Shown: positions 8,840 through 19,865, counted from the first letter of the stretch. The stretch: DNA of 64,000 bases from Paguma larvata (GCA_030068075.1 CM057843.1:40121832-40185831), one strand, 5' to 3'. Translations and numbers: made by a program. Notes: a model not told the origin generated them from the letters alone.

Positions 8840-9044
8840 CTTTTTTTAAATGTTTATTTTTGAGAGAGAGAGAGAGAGAAAGAGAGAACAAGCAGGGGAG
8901 GGGCAGAGAGAGAGGAAGACAGAGGATCTGAAGCAGACTCTGCGCTGACGGCACAGAGCCCGATTTGGGGCTCGAACTTGAACCGTGAGTTCATGATCTG
9001 AGCCGAAGTCTGGGGCTTAACCGACGGCGCCACCCGGACGCCCC
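8840..9044 (-). mobile_element. CAN-SINE
   Basis: Third antisense copy in a row, head GGGGCGTCCGGGTGGCGCCG on the minus strand, GA-rich middle, T-rich left end. Confidence 0.9.
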
Positions 9045-9155
9045 TACATTTCTTTATTCGTTCACTAGTTGGTGAACATTTGGGTTGTGTCCACTTTTTG
9101 GCTATCGTGACTAACGCTGCTGGGAACATTCCTGTGCAAGGTTTTATGCGGACGC

Positions 9156-9502
9156 GCTGTCTCAGCGTGGGCTGCCGTGACAACATGCCGCAGACTGGGC
9201 GGCCTGGACAACAGAAAAGATTTCTCACGGTTCTGGGGCCGGAAGTTTCCGGTCAGGGCGCCAGCCTGGGGACGGCTGCCTTCCTGGCCTGCAAGATGGC
9301 CGCCTTCTTGCTGTGTGCTCACAGGGCGGAGAAAGAGAGAGCTCATCTCTTCCCCATCCTGCAAGGACACGAATCCCATCGTGGGGGCCCCATCCTCCTG
9401 GGCCCTACCTCCAAGTATCGCCACACTGGGAGTTAAGACTTCAGCATACGAATGGGGAGGGGGGCGCGGGGAACACAAGCATTCAGTCCATCCGCACACA
9501 TC
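9156..9502. mobile_element. Mammalian interspersed repeat inserted in L1, family unassigned
   Basis: Contains GGGCTGCCGTGACAACATGCC, CAACAGAAAAGATTTCTCAC.GTTCTGGGGCC and GGAACACAAGCATTCAGTCC, a common mammalian repeat I recognise but cannot name with certainty. It splits the L1 around it. Confidence 0.6.
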
Positions 9503-9664
9503 TTAATTCCCTTGGGTACATACCTCGGCGTGGCATTGCCGCCTCAGATGGTCCCTCTGTGTTTCATGTTTGGAGGAACTAAAACTACAGTTGTCTACGG
9601 TGGCCAAACCATTTTACGCTCACCTCATACCAGCAACGTGTGAGGGTTTCTGTTCTCTTCCACT

Positions 9665-10770
9665 TTCTGCAGCCTCGGTTTCACAGGTTCATTCTCCTCC
9701 AACCTCTGGCCCTCCCCGCCTCCTCTCTTGCTCTCGCTCTCTCCAGATGACCTCACCTCTACCTCACAGAAATGATGGAAACCCGTAACATCCCACCAGC
9801 AAAGCTGACGGCCGGCTCCCCACAACCTCCGGCCCCGGGTACCTCAGAGCAGACATCTCCCCAGGACACGGCTAGTCTCCTCCCTTTTCCAGAAGGTGTC
9901 CTCTATCACTGGCCCCCTTTCTCGCCTCCTCGTTGAACTGCTCTCTCAGGTGGGTCTCCCCAGGAAGCGGAAAGAAGGAAACCCACTGGGGAGTGGTTTT
10001 GGGACCCACACCTGGCGGTAGGGGGGATGAGGACCACAGAGTCAGGCTGAGGGGAAACAGCCGTGATCCAGGCCCATCCCAGCCTCCACCGACCCCCCGG
10101 GGAAGCTCTGGAGCCGGGATAGCCTCAGCATTGCCCCCACATTGTGGCAAGGGGGCCAGACCTTTCTCGACCGCCTTCTCATCCGGTCCCTGGATGAGGC
10201 CTGTCTTGGCGGGGCGGGGGAAGGCCCACAAATGTAGGCAAAGAGACTCTCCTCAGCCCAAGGCATGTCCTAGAGAGCGGCTCGGATGGGACCTGTCAGC
10301 AGCCGACCCCCCCACCGCCGGGGAAATAGGTGCCCAGGGCGCCCGCTGCCGCATCCAGCCAGCTCTCTCCATTTGCTGCCTTTGTTCCTTCTTTGACCCC
10401 CACACACCATCAGACTCCTGAATTTCCCCCCTAAACTCCCCAACGATCCCGCCTCGATAACTGCGGGTCATTGGGGGTCTTCATATCAGTGGTTCCCTTG
10501 GGAACCATCTGTGCTGACCACCCCCTCCTGGCAAACGTTCTCTTGCTCTTGGCTCGCACGCCGCCGCCCTCTCCCGGGCCTTCCGGCTCTGGCCGCAGTG
10601 CCTCGTTCTCTTCCGCCCAGTGGGAAAGGCCGGCGCCCTGGGACCCAGCCCCTCCTCTCCCTCCGTCCCCCCTCCCTGGGTGATGCTATCCACGCTCACG
10701 CGGCATCGGTGACTCGCTGGTCCACAGCACCAGGCCTGGCCGCTCCCAGAAGCTCCAGACCCACGTGTCT
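9665..10770. other. Intergenic spacer
   Basis: No gene or clear repeat recognised. Moderately GC-rich single-copy-looking sequence. Confidence 0.5.
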
Positions 10771-11137
10771 CCCTAACAACCTGACATCTGCCCGCGACCG
10801 TCCTCAGACTAGACTCATGACCTTCCCCAAAGCCAGCCCTCCCCCAGGGTCTTACCTGTCCCAGGAAACGGCTGCGTGATTCTCCGAACTGGGCAGGTCA
10901 GAAACCTGGGGGTATGGCCTTCTCACTCTCCCCCCCACCCCCGGCCCTCCACACCTGATCTATGTCCACAGCTTGTCAGTTCAACCTCCCACATCCACCC
11001 ACTTCTCTCCAGCGAGGGTCCCTCCTAGTCTCGGGGGCTCACGGGTCCTGCCTGGACCGCCGCAGCCTCCCAGCCCCACCCTTCCCACACCCTCTCTCCC
11101 CCACCCCACCCACGCTCATTTAACACGACAAACCTGA

Positions 11138-11348
11138 GGGGCGCCTGGGTGGCTCAGTCGGCTAAGCATCCGACTTCAGCTCAGGTCATGATCTCGGGGT
11201 TCATGGGTTCGAGCCCCGCGTTGGGCTCTGTGCTGACGGCTCAGAGCCTGGAACCTGCTTCGGATTTTGTGTCTCCCTCTCCCTCTGACCCTCATCTGCG
11301 CACACTCTGTCTCTCTCTCTCAAATATAAATAAACATTAAAAAGAATT
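11138..11348 (+). mobile_element. CAN-SINE, first of a tandem pair
   Basis: Full head GGGGCGCCTGGGTGGCTCAG to tail AAATATAAATAAACATTAAA. The target motif CAAACCTGA precedes it at 11129-11137 and follows it at 11356-11364. Confidence 0.95.
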
Positions 11349-11365
11349 AAAACTGCAAACCTGAC

Positions 11366-11573
11366 GGGGCGCCTGGATGGCTCAGTTGGTTACGCATCCA
11401 CCCTTCACCTAGGCTCAAGTTGTGATCTCGCAATTCACAGGATCGAGCCCTGCGTGAGGTCTCTGTGCTGAGAGTGCGGAGCCTGCTTGGGATTCTCCCT
11501 CCCCCCCCCCCTCTCTTTCTGCCCCTTCCCTGCTTACTCTCTCTCAAAATAAATAAATAAACTTAAAAAAAAA
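11366..11573 (+). mobile_element. CAN-SINE, second of a tandem pair
   Basis: Head GGGGCGCCTGGATGGCTCAG, CT-rich middle, tail of AAATAAATAAATAAACTT and A8. It is preceded by CAAACCTGA and followed by CCAACCTGA at 11576-11584, the third copy of the same target. Confidence 0.95.
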
Positions 11574-11724
11574 TACCAACCTGATCAGCCTGATTATATC
11601 ATCGCCCTGCTTACAAACCTTTCTGCTCATTCTAGGAAGAGACCACGAGCTTTCACATGGCCTCCAGGGCTCTGCCTGGTTTGTCCCCTGCGTATTCCTC
11701 AGCTTCCCCTCACGGAGCGGTGTG

Positions 11725-11972
11725 GCCTAGTGTCCCAGAGCGTGGGCACTGGATTCGTCCGGAATCCCATTCGTCTGGATTCAAACCTAAGCTCCACAAC
11801 ACCCCTGCTAGATGCTTCTGAGTAATTGACTCGCGCCTCTGTGTCTTCTCATCTGGAAAATGGGGATGCTGATAGCAGTAAACCTCCTAGGGTAATTGTG
11901 AGGGTTACACGAGATACTACTTTTGAGGTTCTGAGAACAGAGTCTGGCCAGAGTAAACACTCAGTAAATCCC
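11725..11972 (+). mobile_element. MIR SINE
   Basis: GATTCAAACCTAAGCTCC, CTCATCTGGAAAATGGGGATG, TAATTGTGAGGGTTACACGAGA and CACTCAGTAAAT occur in MIR order. Inserted in the surrounding L2. Confidence 0.8.
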
Positions 11973-12407
11973 TGCTGGGCCTGTGCCTTACTTGTTCTCC
12001 TGGCTTCCGCACTACAACTACACGGACCTCCTGTGGGTTTCTCAAAGGTTTCATGATCTTTCCTGCCCCAGGACCTTTGCATGTGCTGTGCCCTCTCTTC
12101 AGTTCTCTTTTCTCCTTTGCCATCATCATCTCCTTGCATCCTGCTCAGATGATCTTTCCTTAGGCATCTCCTCCGAATACCCAGCTAGATCAGCTTTCTT
12201 TGTTATACGTCGAGACCCACATGTTTGTCTTACCTCATCTTGTCATTTTACAATACATACCATGATTATTTATTGCTGTCTGTCCTCTGTGGCCCTGTAA
12301 ACCTCAATGGCATCTTTGTATGCTCGCCTTGGGAAGCCTCGCACCCGCAGAGTGCCTGGCATGTGACAAGCATGCAATAAATACGTGTCGATGAGGCAAT
12401 AGGTGAA

Positions 12408-12600
12408 AAAGCAGACGGCCAGAGTTCGAGTGCCGGCTCATCATTTTCTATCACGTGCTCCGAGGCGAGGTGTTCACTTCAGCGCGCTCATCTGTAACGT
12501 TAGGACATTCACGCTTACCTCGGAGACCTCTTATGACTGATTATAAAATGAGCTGGATGCAATATATGCGGCCCAGGAGCTGGCACAGGAACATTTGTGA
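12408..12600 (+). mobile_element. MIR SINE
   Basis: AGTTCGAGTGCCGGCTC, CGCTCATCTGTAACGTTAGGAC and GGAGCTGGCACAGGAACA follow MIR order. Diverged. Confidence 0.6.
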
Positions 12601-13100
12601 GGCCTCGCTAGACTTCACTCCTCGGGCCTGAGCATAGTCCTGGGGCCGGTGGTAAGACAGCCTCGGCGGCGGGGCCAGGGGCAGCCAGAGGCAGAAGTGT
12701 CCCGAGGCGCCTCTGGGGGCAGCCAGAATACCTGGCGGGCAGGACGGCACAAGGGACTGTGACCCTTTTGTTTCCCAGAGCTCCGGAGCCGTGTTTTGTC
12801 ATGACTTGGGCCTGGGTCCCAGCAGTGCTAAGGGAAGTTTCCATGTGGGGGCCGGCGCATCAGAAGAAGAGCGCCCCCTTCAGGCCAGTACAGGAGGGGC
12901 CCCATTGATAGAATCGGGCAGAACCAGGGCTTGTGAGGTCGCGTCCCCTGTACCTTCCAAGAGGGGATATCCTTCTCCTGTCGCCAGCCTCGGAGGAGGG
13001 CTTGATTGCTCAAAAAGAGTTGAAAGATTCCCTTTCACGGACTCCATCCCCCGGAGCCTGCTGGGTGCGCCCTGAGTCAAGGAGCAGGTGGGTGGTAAGG
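12601..13100. other. Intergenic spacer with one CTCF-like motif
   Basis: No gene seen. AGCGCCCCCTTCAGGCC at about 12870-12886 resembles a reverse CTCF core. Confidence 0.4.
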
Positions 13101-13544
13101 CCCGCTGTGCTTTTTCCTCTTCTCGTAAACTTTTGATTTGGAAAGAATCATTGAGTCACAAGAAGTTACGCAAATAGTACAGAGAGGTCCTGTGTGCCCA
13201 GTGGCAGCTCAGGTGACTGTAGTGCACTCGGAAACCCGGGAACGTGATCGGCACCAAGCCATCAACTAGACTCGGTCCATTTCGTCATTTCTTACGCGCA
13301 CTCCTTCGTATGACTTCGTGTAGAACACCACGACATTTTAAATCACGTGTCGAGATTCATACAGCCGCCACCACAGTCAAGATACTGAATTGTTCTGGGG
13401 CGCCTGGGCGGCTCGATCGGTTAAGCGTCTAACTTCCGCTCAGGTCATGATCTCGCCATTTGTGGGTTCGAGCCCCGCATCAGGCTCTGCACTGATGGTG
13501 CGGGGTCTGCTTGGGATTCTCTCTCTCTCTCCTCTCTCTCTGCC

Positions 13545-13586
<42 letters not shown>

Positions 13587-13830
13587 ATACTGAATTGTTC
13601 CATCACCTTAAAAGAAATCCCTCATGCTGTCCCTTTATGGCCGCGCCCCCCCCCCATGCCTGGCAACCTTGTCAGCTCTCCATCTCTATAATCATGTCAT
13701 TTCGAGAATGGTCTATAGATGGAATCATAAATTATGCAACCTTTCGAGATTGGCTTTTTGCGCTCGGTGTGATGCCTTTAAGACCCATTCAAGTCCTCCT
13801 GAGAATCAGTAGTTCCCCGCCCGTATTCCA
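13100..13830 (-). mobile_element. L1 3'-UTR fragment, interrupted by a CAN-SINE
   Basis: Antisense L1 signature: TACAGCCGCCACCACAGTCAAG, GAATTGTTCCATCACC, TGGAATCATAAATTATGCAACC and ATCAGTAGTTCC. The SINE at 13396 splits GAATTGTTC. Confidence 0.7.
13396..13584 (+). mobile_element. CAN-SINE lacking an A-tail
   Basis: Head GGGGCGCCTGGGCGGCTCGA. A perfect 16-bp target duplication AGATACTGAATTGTTC at 13380-13395 and 13585-13600 fixes both ends. The 3' end is a (CT)n run of about 35 bases with no AATAAA or A-tail. Confidence 0.95.
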
Positions 13831-14690
13831 CAGCCATACTTTTAAAGAGGTTGTTCTCCCAGCTGTGGGTGGAAGACGCAGGGAAGAAGACCAATTAGGG
13901 AGCTGCTGGGGCTCAGGTAAAGATCACGAGTCAGACTTCCGTCCCTGCGGGGCTCCCTGCCTCTGGAGCTCGTCCTAGACGCCGCCTCGGGTCGGCAGAA
14001 GGGACGTTACAGGTTTGTTGGAGCGTGGCTGACAATAGGGGGCGCCAGAGGTCTTTTGTCCAGAGGGTGGTTCTCCACTGTGAGCCCTAGGCAGGGTTCC
14101 AGGGCCCTTTGGGCGGCCCTGCCGCCAACCAAGACAACTCTAGGGTCTTGTCCCCCTGCAGACCCTAGCTCCAAGATTCAGGGCAGCCCTGAGCTCTAAG
14201 ACGCGGGGGTGAGGCTGATGAGGGTTGTGGAGGCACTGCCGAAGAGAGGCCTGGATGCCTTTAAGACCCATTCAAGTAAGGCGGGGGCTCTGAGCTCAGA
14301 TGGCCCGACTGGGCCTTAGCACGTCTGTCCCATCCACTCTGCCCCCCCCCCCCGGGACAATTGCTCTCTTGTCCCAGAGGACTCTCCCAGACCCCTGGAA
14401 CATGGGTAATCCCTCTGTCCCCATGCTCTATCCCTGTCTTGCACGCCTCCCTGCAAGCCGCCTCCCACCATTCTCTGGCCCCCAACCCCAGACTGACTAA
14501 GCGCGATGGGCTATAGAGCCCGCCTTTGAGAAACACAGAGTGGGCGCTTACTGTATGAGGCACCTGCCAACCAGGCCCAGGAAAAGAAGCAGCATTCCCA
14601 GGGATCTGGCCTCCGTCCGATGGTGGAAACGGCGCTGAGTCGCTGGCTTTATCCTCAAAACCCGCGCTGATCCGCCCCCTTCTGAATTCA
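13831..14690. other. Intergenic spacer with a CTCF-like motif and a stray 24-bp repeat
   Basis: No gene recognised. ACAATAGGGGGCGCCA at 14032-14047 resembles a CTCF core. A 24-base stretch at 14254-14277 is identical to L1 sequence at 13771-13794. Confidence 0.45.
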
Positions 14691-15115
14691 AGCCAATTTT
14701 CATGATCCTAGCCCCGTCCCAGGCTCCCGGCCCTCTGGTTTGCTCTAGCCCTCAGGTGCTTCTGGATGCCCCAATTCCAAAATGCTCAGCAGCTGTCCAC
14801 CTCCACGCTCAAGCCACTCCCTCTGTTCCCAGGTCCTGTGCCCATTCTCTAGCTCCATGCCCCCTCCTCCAGGAAGTCTTCCCCAGTGCCTAGTACTGAG
14901 TAGGTTCCAAATGTGTGAATTCCCATTCTCTGTGCACCCGCAACACATCATGTATACTTCCACAACAGAATCTTCTGTGTGCAGCCTTGCCTAATAATGT
15001 GTCCTTTACACATCTGCTCATCCCCCAGAGATTTCTTGTTCGTCTCTGATTCCCGTGAGCCTGACGCTTCGAGGGAGCTGAGTAAAGTCTGAATGAATAA
15101 ATGAATGAATACATC
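14690..15115 (+). mobile_element. L2 3' fragment
   Basis: CTCCAGGAAGTCTTCCCCAGTGCC and the closing GAATGAATAAATGAATGAAT are typical of a sense L2 3' end. Confidence 0.55.
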
Positions 15116-15129
15116 AGCTGACAGAGCTT

Positions 15130-15475
15130 CGACACCCTCTTCCTGTGACTTGTGTCCATCCTCTTTCCCCTCTGATTACTCGTGGGTGGGTATTTTTGTG
15201 GGTGCTCTCTCCCCTTCTGCCTCGAAATGCTGGCATTCCACCCTCCCCTCTGCCACTCTGTTCCTCTCCCTAGTCAAGCTCCCCTACGCCAACAGGCCCC
15301 AAGTTCACCGGGTGGCCCAAAGCCCTGAGCCCCGTGCATACCTTGCTTGTCCTTATCCGTCTTTCCCACTGTCTTTCCCGTGAAGAGTCCGCTCCATCAG
15401 AGCAGAAACCTGGTCTGACTGCAGTACCCCTTACAACCGCGCATGCTCAGTAAGTATTTGCGGGCTGAATGAATG
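15130..15475 (+). mobile_element. L2 3' fragment
   Basis: CCGCTCCATCAGAGCAGAAACC, CATGCTCAGTAAGTATTTGC and GAATGAATGAG are the L2 3'-end pattern. Confidence 0.55.
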
Positions 15476-15477
15476 AG

Positions 15478-15504
15478 AGACTCTCTCTCTCTCTCTCTCT
15501 CTCA
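15478..15504 (+). repeat. (CT)n microsatellite
   Basis: About 13 uninterrupted CT units directly after the L2 end. Confidence 0.9.
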
Positions 15505-15559
15505 GGTCCCGGAATTCTTCAAATTCAACGTATCTCAGGTTGGTTTCATCATCTCCTCC

Positions 15560-15890
15560 CTCCCCATAATTTGCTTCTCTAGTCTTTGCTCCCTTTCGCC
15601 TCTCAGTCTTCCAACTTAGAAATCCGAGTCACACAGATGTCTCCTTTCCCTCTCTCAACCCCGCGGGCGGCTACGGCGGCGTTGCCCCAGTTCTATCGTC
15701 TTTCCAATCCTCACACCCGCCCCAGGCCCTGTACGCGCACCTGGGCCGCCTCGCCCGCTCCTAACTCAGGATCCTCACCTCAATCTTGACTTTCGTCTGC
15801 ATCGCCACCTGAATGATTTTTCTAAAACATCAATCTCATCGTGACAATCCTCACTTAAGATGCCATCGCACTCATTCCCCCTGCAGTTGT
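15560..15890 (+). mobile_element. L2 internal fragment
   Basis: GAATGATTTTTCTAAAACATCAATCTCATCGTGACA and the preceding CATCGCCACC block match sense L2 order. Diverged. Confidence 0.5.
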
Positions 15891-16314
15891 GTTTCCCAAA
15901 GCGTAGCCCTCACCCAGTGGGTGGCAGGTGACATAATTACAGGAGGGTCACAGACAAAGGGTACGCGGGGTGGTAAATAATACGGCGTTGCCAAATGGGA
16001 AAGTTATTTCTTTTCTGATTCTTTCCAGCCTTGGTGTCTAACACCTGTTTCTCACTTGCTAATCGCTTCTCCGGGCCCAGGACTCTAGCCTTGCTGCCGG
16101 CAGACTCCTAGCTGGAATGTAACAACATTGTCTTATTCTTATTTTACATAATTTTACAGTCACCTACGACCTACGACATGGGATATGGGTGTTTTAGTTA
16201 TGCTAATCATGGTCCATGAAACAGTTTATTTGGGAAAAGATATTACAAGTCACATATCCAGCAAAGGACTAATATCCAGAATATATAAAGAACTCTTACG
16301 AAAAAGAAAAATCA

Positions 16315-16530
16315 GGGGCACCTGGGTGGCTCAGTCGGTTAAGCATCGACGTGGGCTCAGGTCATGATCTCATGGTTTGTGAGTTTGAGCCCCACGTCAG
16401 GCTCTGTGCTGACAGCTCAGAGCCTGGAGCCTGCTTTGGATTCTGTGTCTCCCTCTCTCTCTGCTCGTCCCCTGCTCTCTCTCTCTCGCTCTCTCTCAAA
16501 AATAAATAAAGATTTAAAAAATTAAAAAAG
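16315..16530 (+). mobile_element. CAN-SINE, first of a tandem pair in L1
   Basis: Head GGGGCACCTGGGTGGCTCAG, tail AAAAATAAATAAAGATTT. Target AAAAAGAAAAATCA at 16301-16314 reappears at about 16525-16537. Confidence 0.95.
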
Positions 16531-16542
16531 AAAAATCAATAG

Positions 16543-16662
16543 GGCTCCTGCGTGGCTCAGCTGATTGAGTGTCCAACTCTCGATTTCAGCTGAGGTCGTG
16601 ATCCGCCGTTGTGGATGGAGCCCTGAGTCACTGGGCTCCACACAGAGCGTGGAGACTGCTTG

Positions 16663-16700
<38 letters not shown>

Positions 16701-16780
16701 CCCCCCCACCTTTCCCCTGGTCACACACACTCTCAAAAAAAAAATCTAATAAAGTAAAAACAAAGTTTAAGGAAAAAAAT
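16543..16780 (+). mobile_element. CAN-SINE, second of a tandem pair in L1
   Basis: Head GGCTCCTGCGTGGCTCAGCT, (CT)n middle and A-rich tail. Perfect 12-bp target duplication AAAAATCAATAG at 16531-16542 and 16781-16792, overlapping the first copy's target. Confidence 0.93.
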
Positions 16781-17344
16781 AAAAATCAATAGAAATTAAA
16801 ACTCAAACAGAAATATGAGCAAAAACTTAAATACTTCATCAAAAGAGGATATACGTGGCCAATCGACATTGGGAAGCGCTCAGGCGCCCTAGTCACGAGG
16901 GAAATGTGAGTGAAAAGCCCACTCTGGTGTCCCCGTACGGCCACTAGGACTAAAACGAAAGACTCCCAGTATCAAACGTGGGCGAGGACGTGGGAAGATT
17001 GGAACTCTGACTTGCTGGCACTAGGCCGCAAACTGTGACAACGGCTTTGGGACACTGGCCAGTCCTCCTGAAGCAGAGCGTACCCCAAGGGCTCCCTGAC
17101 CCACGAGCTCGACCGCAGGGTAGAATTCCAACAGCACGCGTGCACGAGTGCCCCGAGGGTCAGGCGCAAGAATGCTCACGGCGGCTCTATTCGTAATAGC
17201 CCGCAAACTGAAAACGATCCGTGTGCCAGCAGGGGAATGGGTTACTACATTCTGGTCCGTGCATATAGTGGAATACTGTATATAAGCGAGAACGAATACT
17301 TTAAACTATACACACGTTGAGCCAAACGCACAAGAAAAAAAGTC

Positions 17345-17564
17345 TTTTTTTATTTAAAAAAATTTTTAAATGTTTTTATTTAGTTTTGAGAGACAGTGCG
17401 AGCAGAAGAGGGGCAGGGAGAGAGAAACACACACAATCCAAAGCAGGCTCCAGGCCCTGAGCTGTCAGCACGGAACTCAGTGCGGGGTCTTGAACTCAAG
17501 GACCGTGAGATCATGACCTGAACCGATATTGGACGCTTAACCAACTGAGCCACGCAGGCATCCC
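17345..17564 (-). mobile_element. CAN-SINE
   Basis: Antisense copy with T-rich left end and head GGGATGCCTGCGTGGCTCAG on the minus strand. AAAAAGTCTTT-like target copies flank it. Confidence 0.93.
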
Positions 17565-17989
17565 AAAAAGAATAGTCTTTATGGCTCCATTTCTGTGGCG
17601 TTCAAAGGCAAACAAAGCTAATCTCTTGCTGTAGCAACTGGAAGAGCGGTTGCCTGGGGGGTCTTTGCCTGGGTGGAGGCAGGAGACGGCTCCTGAGAGC
17701 CTCCTGATATTCTGGTTCTGACTCAAGTGAAAAATTACCATGTTTCACAGGAGTGAAAACTAATTCATCTATATACTTCTTCATATGGATGTCGTCCACC
17801 AAGAAAAATTACTCACATTTTTTGAAAAGTACAACATTTAAAGACAAGCATTAAGGAAATGAAAGTCTGAGACGTGACAGTTCTCTTGACGGTGGAGTGC
17901 AAACAGCAGGCGTTCAGGGGACTCTGCCTTCTAGAATCAAGTCCGAGTGGGCCACCTCTGGCTCCTCGGGTCCTACGACCCGGTGTGGG

Positions 17990-18165
17990 GCAATTCAGTA
18001 TGGTGGATGGAGGAACAGATTTGGGAATCCGATGAACCTGAGTTTGAACCTGAGCTCTGCCGCTGGCGGCGGGACTTGAGACCGGTTACCTACCCTCTCT
18101 GAGCACCAGCCGCTCCGTCTACAAAAATCCCTTCGGAGGGCGACGGGCTCGATCCGCGGGATGAA
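17990..18165 (+). mobile_element. MIR SINE
   Basis: CAGTATGGTGGATGGAGGAACAG, GAGTTTGAACCTGAGCTCTGCC and CTCTCTGAGCACCAGC follow MIR order. Confidence 0.7.
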
Positions 18166-18420
18166 GCGGTCCAGCACTGGGCACACGCGGTGGACTCGAT
18201 CAACAGAGCCACGTCCAGCTGCCTGCGGTTCCCTGAGCAAGCCCTGCCGTCTGGCGCCAAGTGTCTGTCCCTGCTGTTCCCTCCCCCGGAATGCCCTTCC
18301 GCCTGGAGATCACGCTGCCCATCCTTCCCCGCGCAGCCCGACCGCCTCCTCCCGAGTGCTGCCGCCCCCGCGGGAGAGGAGCCCCGCCCCCTCCGTGCCC
18401 CCCACCCACGAGCGCCGAGA
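18166..18420 (+). mobile_element. L2 fragment
   Basis: CCTGCTGTTCCCTCCCCCGGAATGCCCTTCC is a signature sense L2 block. Diverged on both sides. Confidence 0.55.
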
Positions 18421-18885
18421 GCTTATGCGGTTCGCCGCGCGGAAAAATGAACAGCTCCTGGAATGATTCTGATCTCTGTGCTGGTTCCTTTTGCGGGCGC
18501 CTAAGAATATCAGCCACGCGGCCCTGCAGGAGGGACCTCCTCTACCTCTCTGGCACCACGAGATGTGTTGTGGGTGAGCGGTTATCACCATGACATCAGC
18601 CTCAAAAGTCAGGGATGTCCCCGAGACATCCCAGTTCCCTTTACCACCCTATATGGATAGGTCACCCATGACAGCGCCTCCAACCGCCACTTAACCTCTT
18701 CGCGGCCTCACGGGCTCCCCAAGCCAGGCACTCGCTGTGTGAGGCGGCGACACTTCGCTTCCAACTATTACGAGTCTTCGGCAGGGCGGTGGGGAGAAGG
18801 GGACAACTTGGTCAGATGTGACCGCACGCGTGACCACGCCCGTGGATTGTTTGGGGGCTTAGTAAGTCGGGACACATCCCTTTGC
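18421..18885. other. Intergenic spacer
   Basis: Nothing recognised. Confidence 0.45.
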
Positions 18886-19400
18886 AAGACCAGTGCTACG
18901 GAACCCCATTGGAAACTTGCACAGCCATCCAAGATGTGGCGTCTCCTGTGCCCCTTCGCCCCACCGCCCTGCACCCCACGCTGTCCCCAAACCTGCAGGC
19001 ACTCCCCGCTCCCGCAGCGACACGCTGCTGCCCATTAGGGCCCTCAGCCGGGAACGCCGTGCCTCCCCTTTTCAGCCCGTGGTGGTACAGCTACCACCAA
19101 GTCCCATGCCGGTCAGGATAAGAGATGGAAAAGACGAGAATCCAGGTCCCCCCGGCTTCTAAGAGGAGACAGATCCCCACAGAAATTCACAGCACGGGGT
19201 GGGGAGTGCGGTGGGGGCGGGGCACAGGGACCCGAGGGTGCTCAGAGAAGAGCACCCGCTTGGGGAGGAGAACGTAGGGCAGGCTTCCTGGAAGGAGGTT
19301 AATGTTTAGATTGCTGATCGGTCCACGGAATGGAAGTTCCACGAAGGCAGGGACCTCACGATCGTCCTCAGCTGTTCCCAATGCCCGAGCATCTGCGAAA
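18886..19400 (+). mobile_element. L2-like fragments
   Basis: The region near 19040-19075 (GGGAACGCCGTGCCTCCCC) and 19320-19395 (GGAAGTTCCACGAAGGCAGGGACCTCA) resemble sense L2. The middle is not resolved. Confidence 0.4.
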
Positions 19401-19679
19401 GGCTCCTCTCATGACAGCAGAACGACGACGTTTGGGGGATCAGGCAACCTGGCCCCTCTGGAGGCATTCTGGGAGGGAGGTACTTTGTGACCCGAGGGCT
19501 GGAGGCAGGAAGGGCAGGACACGGGAGGGAATGTGATTCGGCCAGTTGGGCCCGGCAGGGACTGGGGAGGGGTGAGGCGGGCAGGGCAGAGGGGTGGCAG
19601 AGCCTTCCCCCTGCTCCTGGAATGAGCACCCCCCCACGCACTATACTTCCTTCCCTCCCTAAATCCTGCCTCGTGGCCT

Positions 19680-19865
19680 AGGAGTTCATTCATTAGCACT
19701 TTCCTGAGTGAGCACCTACTACGCGCCAGGAGTGGTGTCCGACGGAGCAAAACACCTACCAGGTGCGGCACGGGCCAGTTTCCAGGGTGATCTCGCACCC
19801 GGTTTCACCGCTCGTCCTCACAGCAGCCCTAGAGAAAGGAACCCCTCCGTCCGCGCTCGGATGCA
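19680..19865 (-). mobile_element. L2 3' fragment
   Basis: TTCATTCATTAGCACTTTCC then GAGCACCTACTACGCGCCAGG is the antisense L2 3' end. Confidence 0.55.

Larger units (their letters stand above)
8325..9660 (-). mobile_element. L1 3' fragment, interrupted by three CAN-SINEs and another repeat
   Basis: Pieces at 8325-8386 (CCATTGGATGGATATACCAC), 9045-9155 (TTGGTGAACATTTGGGTTGT...GGCTATCGTGACTAACGCTGCTG) and 9503-9655 (CTTGGGTACATACC...CCAAACCATTTTACGCTC) form one antisense L1 3' end read in order. Confidence 0.75.
10770..12405 (+). mobile_element. L2 LINE copy interrupted by two SINEs and a MIR
   Basis: Sense L2 blocks appear in order: GTTCAACCTCCCACATCCACCC (10977), CTGATTATATCATCGCCCTGC (11590), ATGGCCTCCAGGGCTCTGCC (11658), CCCAGGACCTTTGCATGTGCTG (12066) and AGAGTGCCTGGCATGTGACAAG (12350). 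Two CAN-SINEs and a MIR lie within it. Confidence 0.7.
16180..17880 (+). mobile_element. L1 3' portion, interrupted by three CAN-SINEs
   Basis: CAGCAAAGGACTAATATCCAGA, TCAAAAGAGGATATACGTGG, ATGCTCACGGCGGCTCTATT and GTGGAATACTGTATATAAG are ORF2 3'-end landmarks in order. The sequence resumes after 17563 with CAACTGGAAGAGCGGTTGCC. Frames are broken. Confidence 0.8.

Noticed and set aside
18161..18593. Overlapping GC-rich open frames of about 100 codons
   Set aside because: They overlap a MIR/L2 region, conflict with each other and show no protein family.
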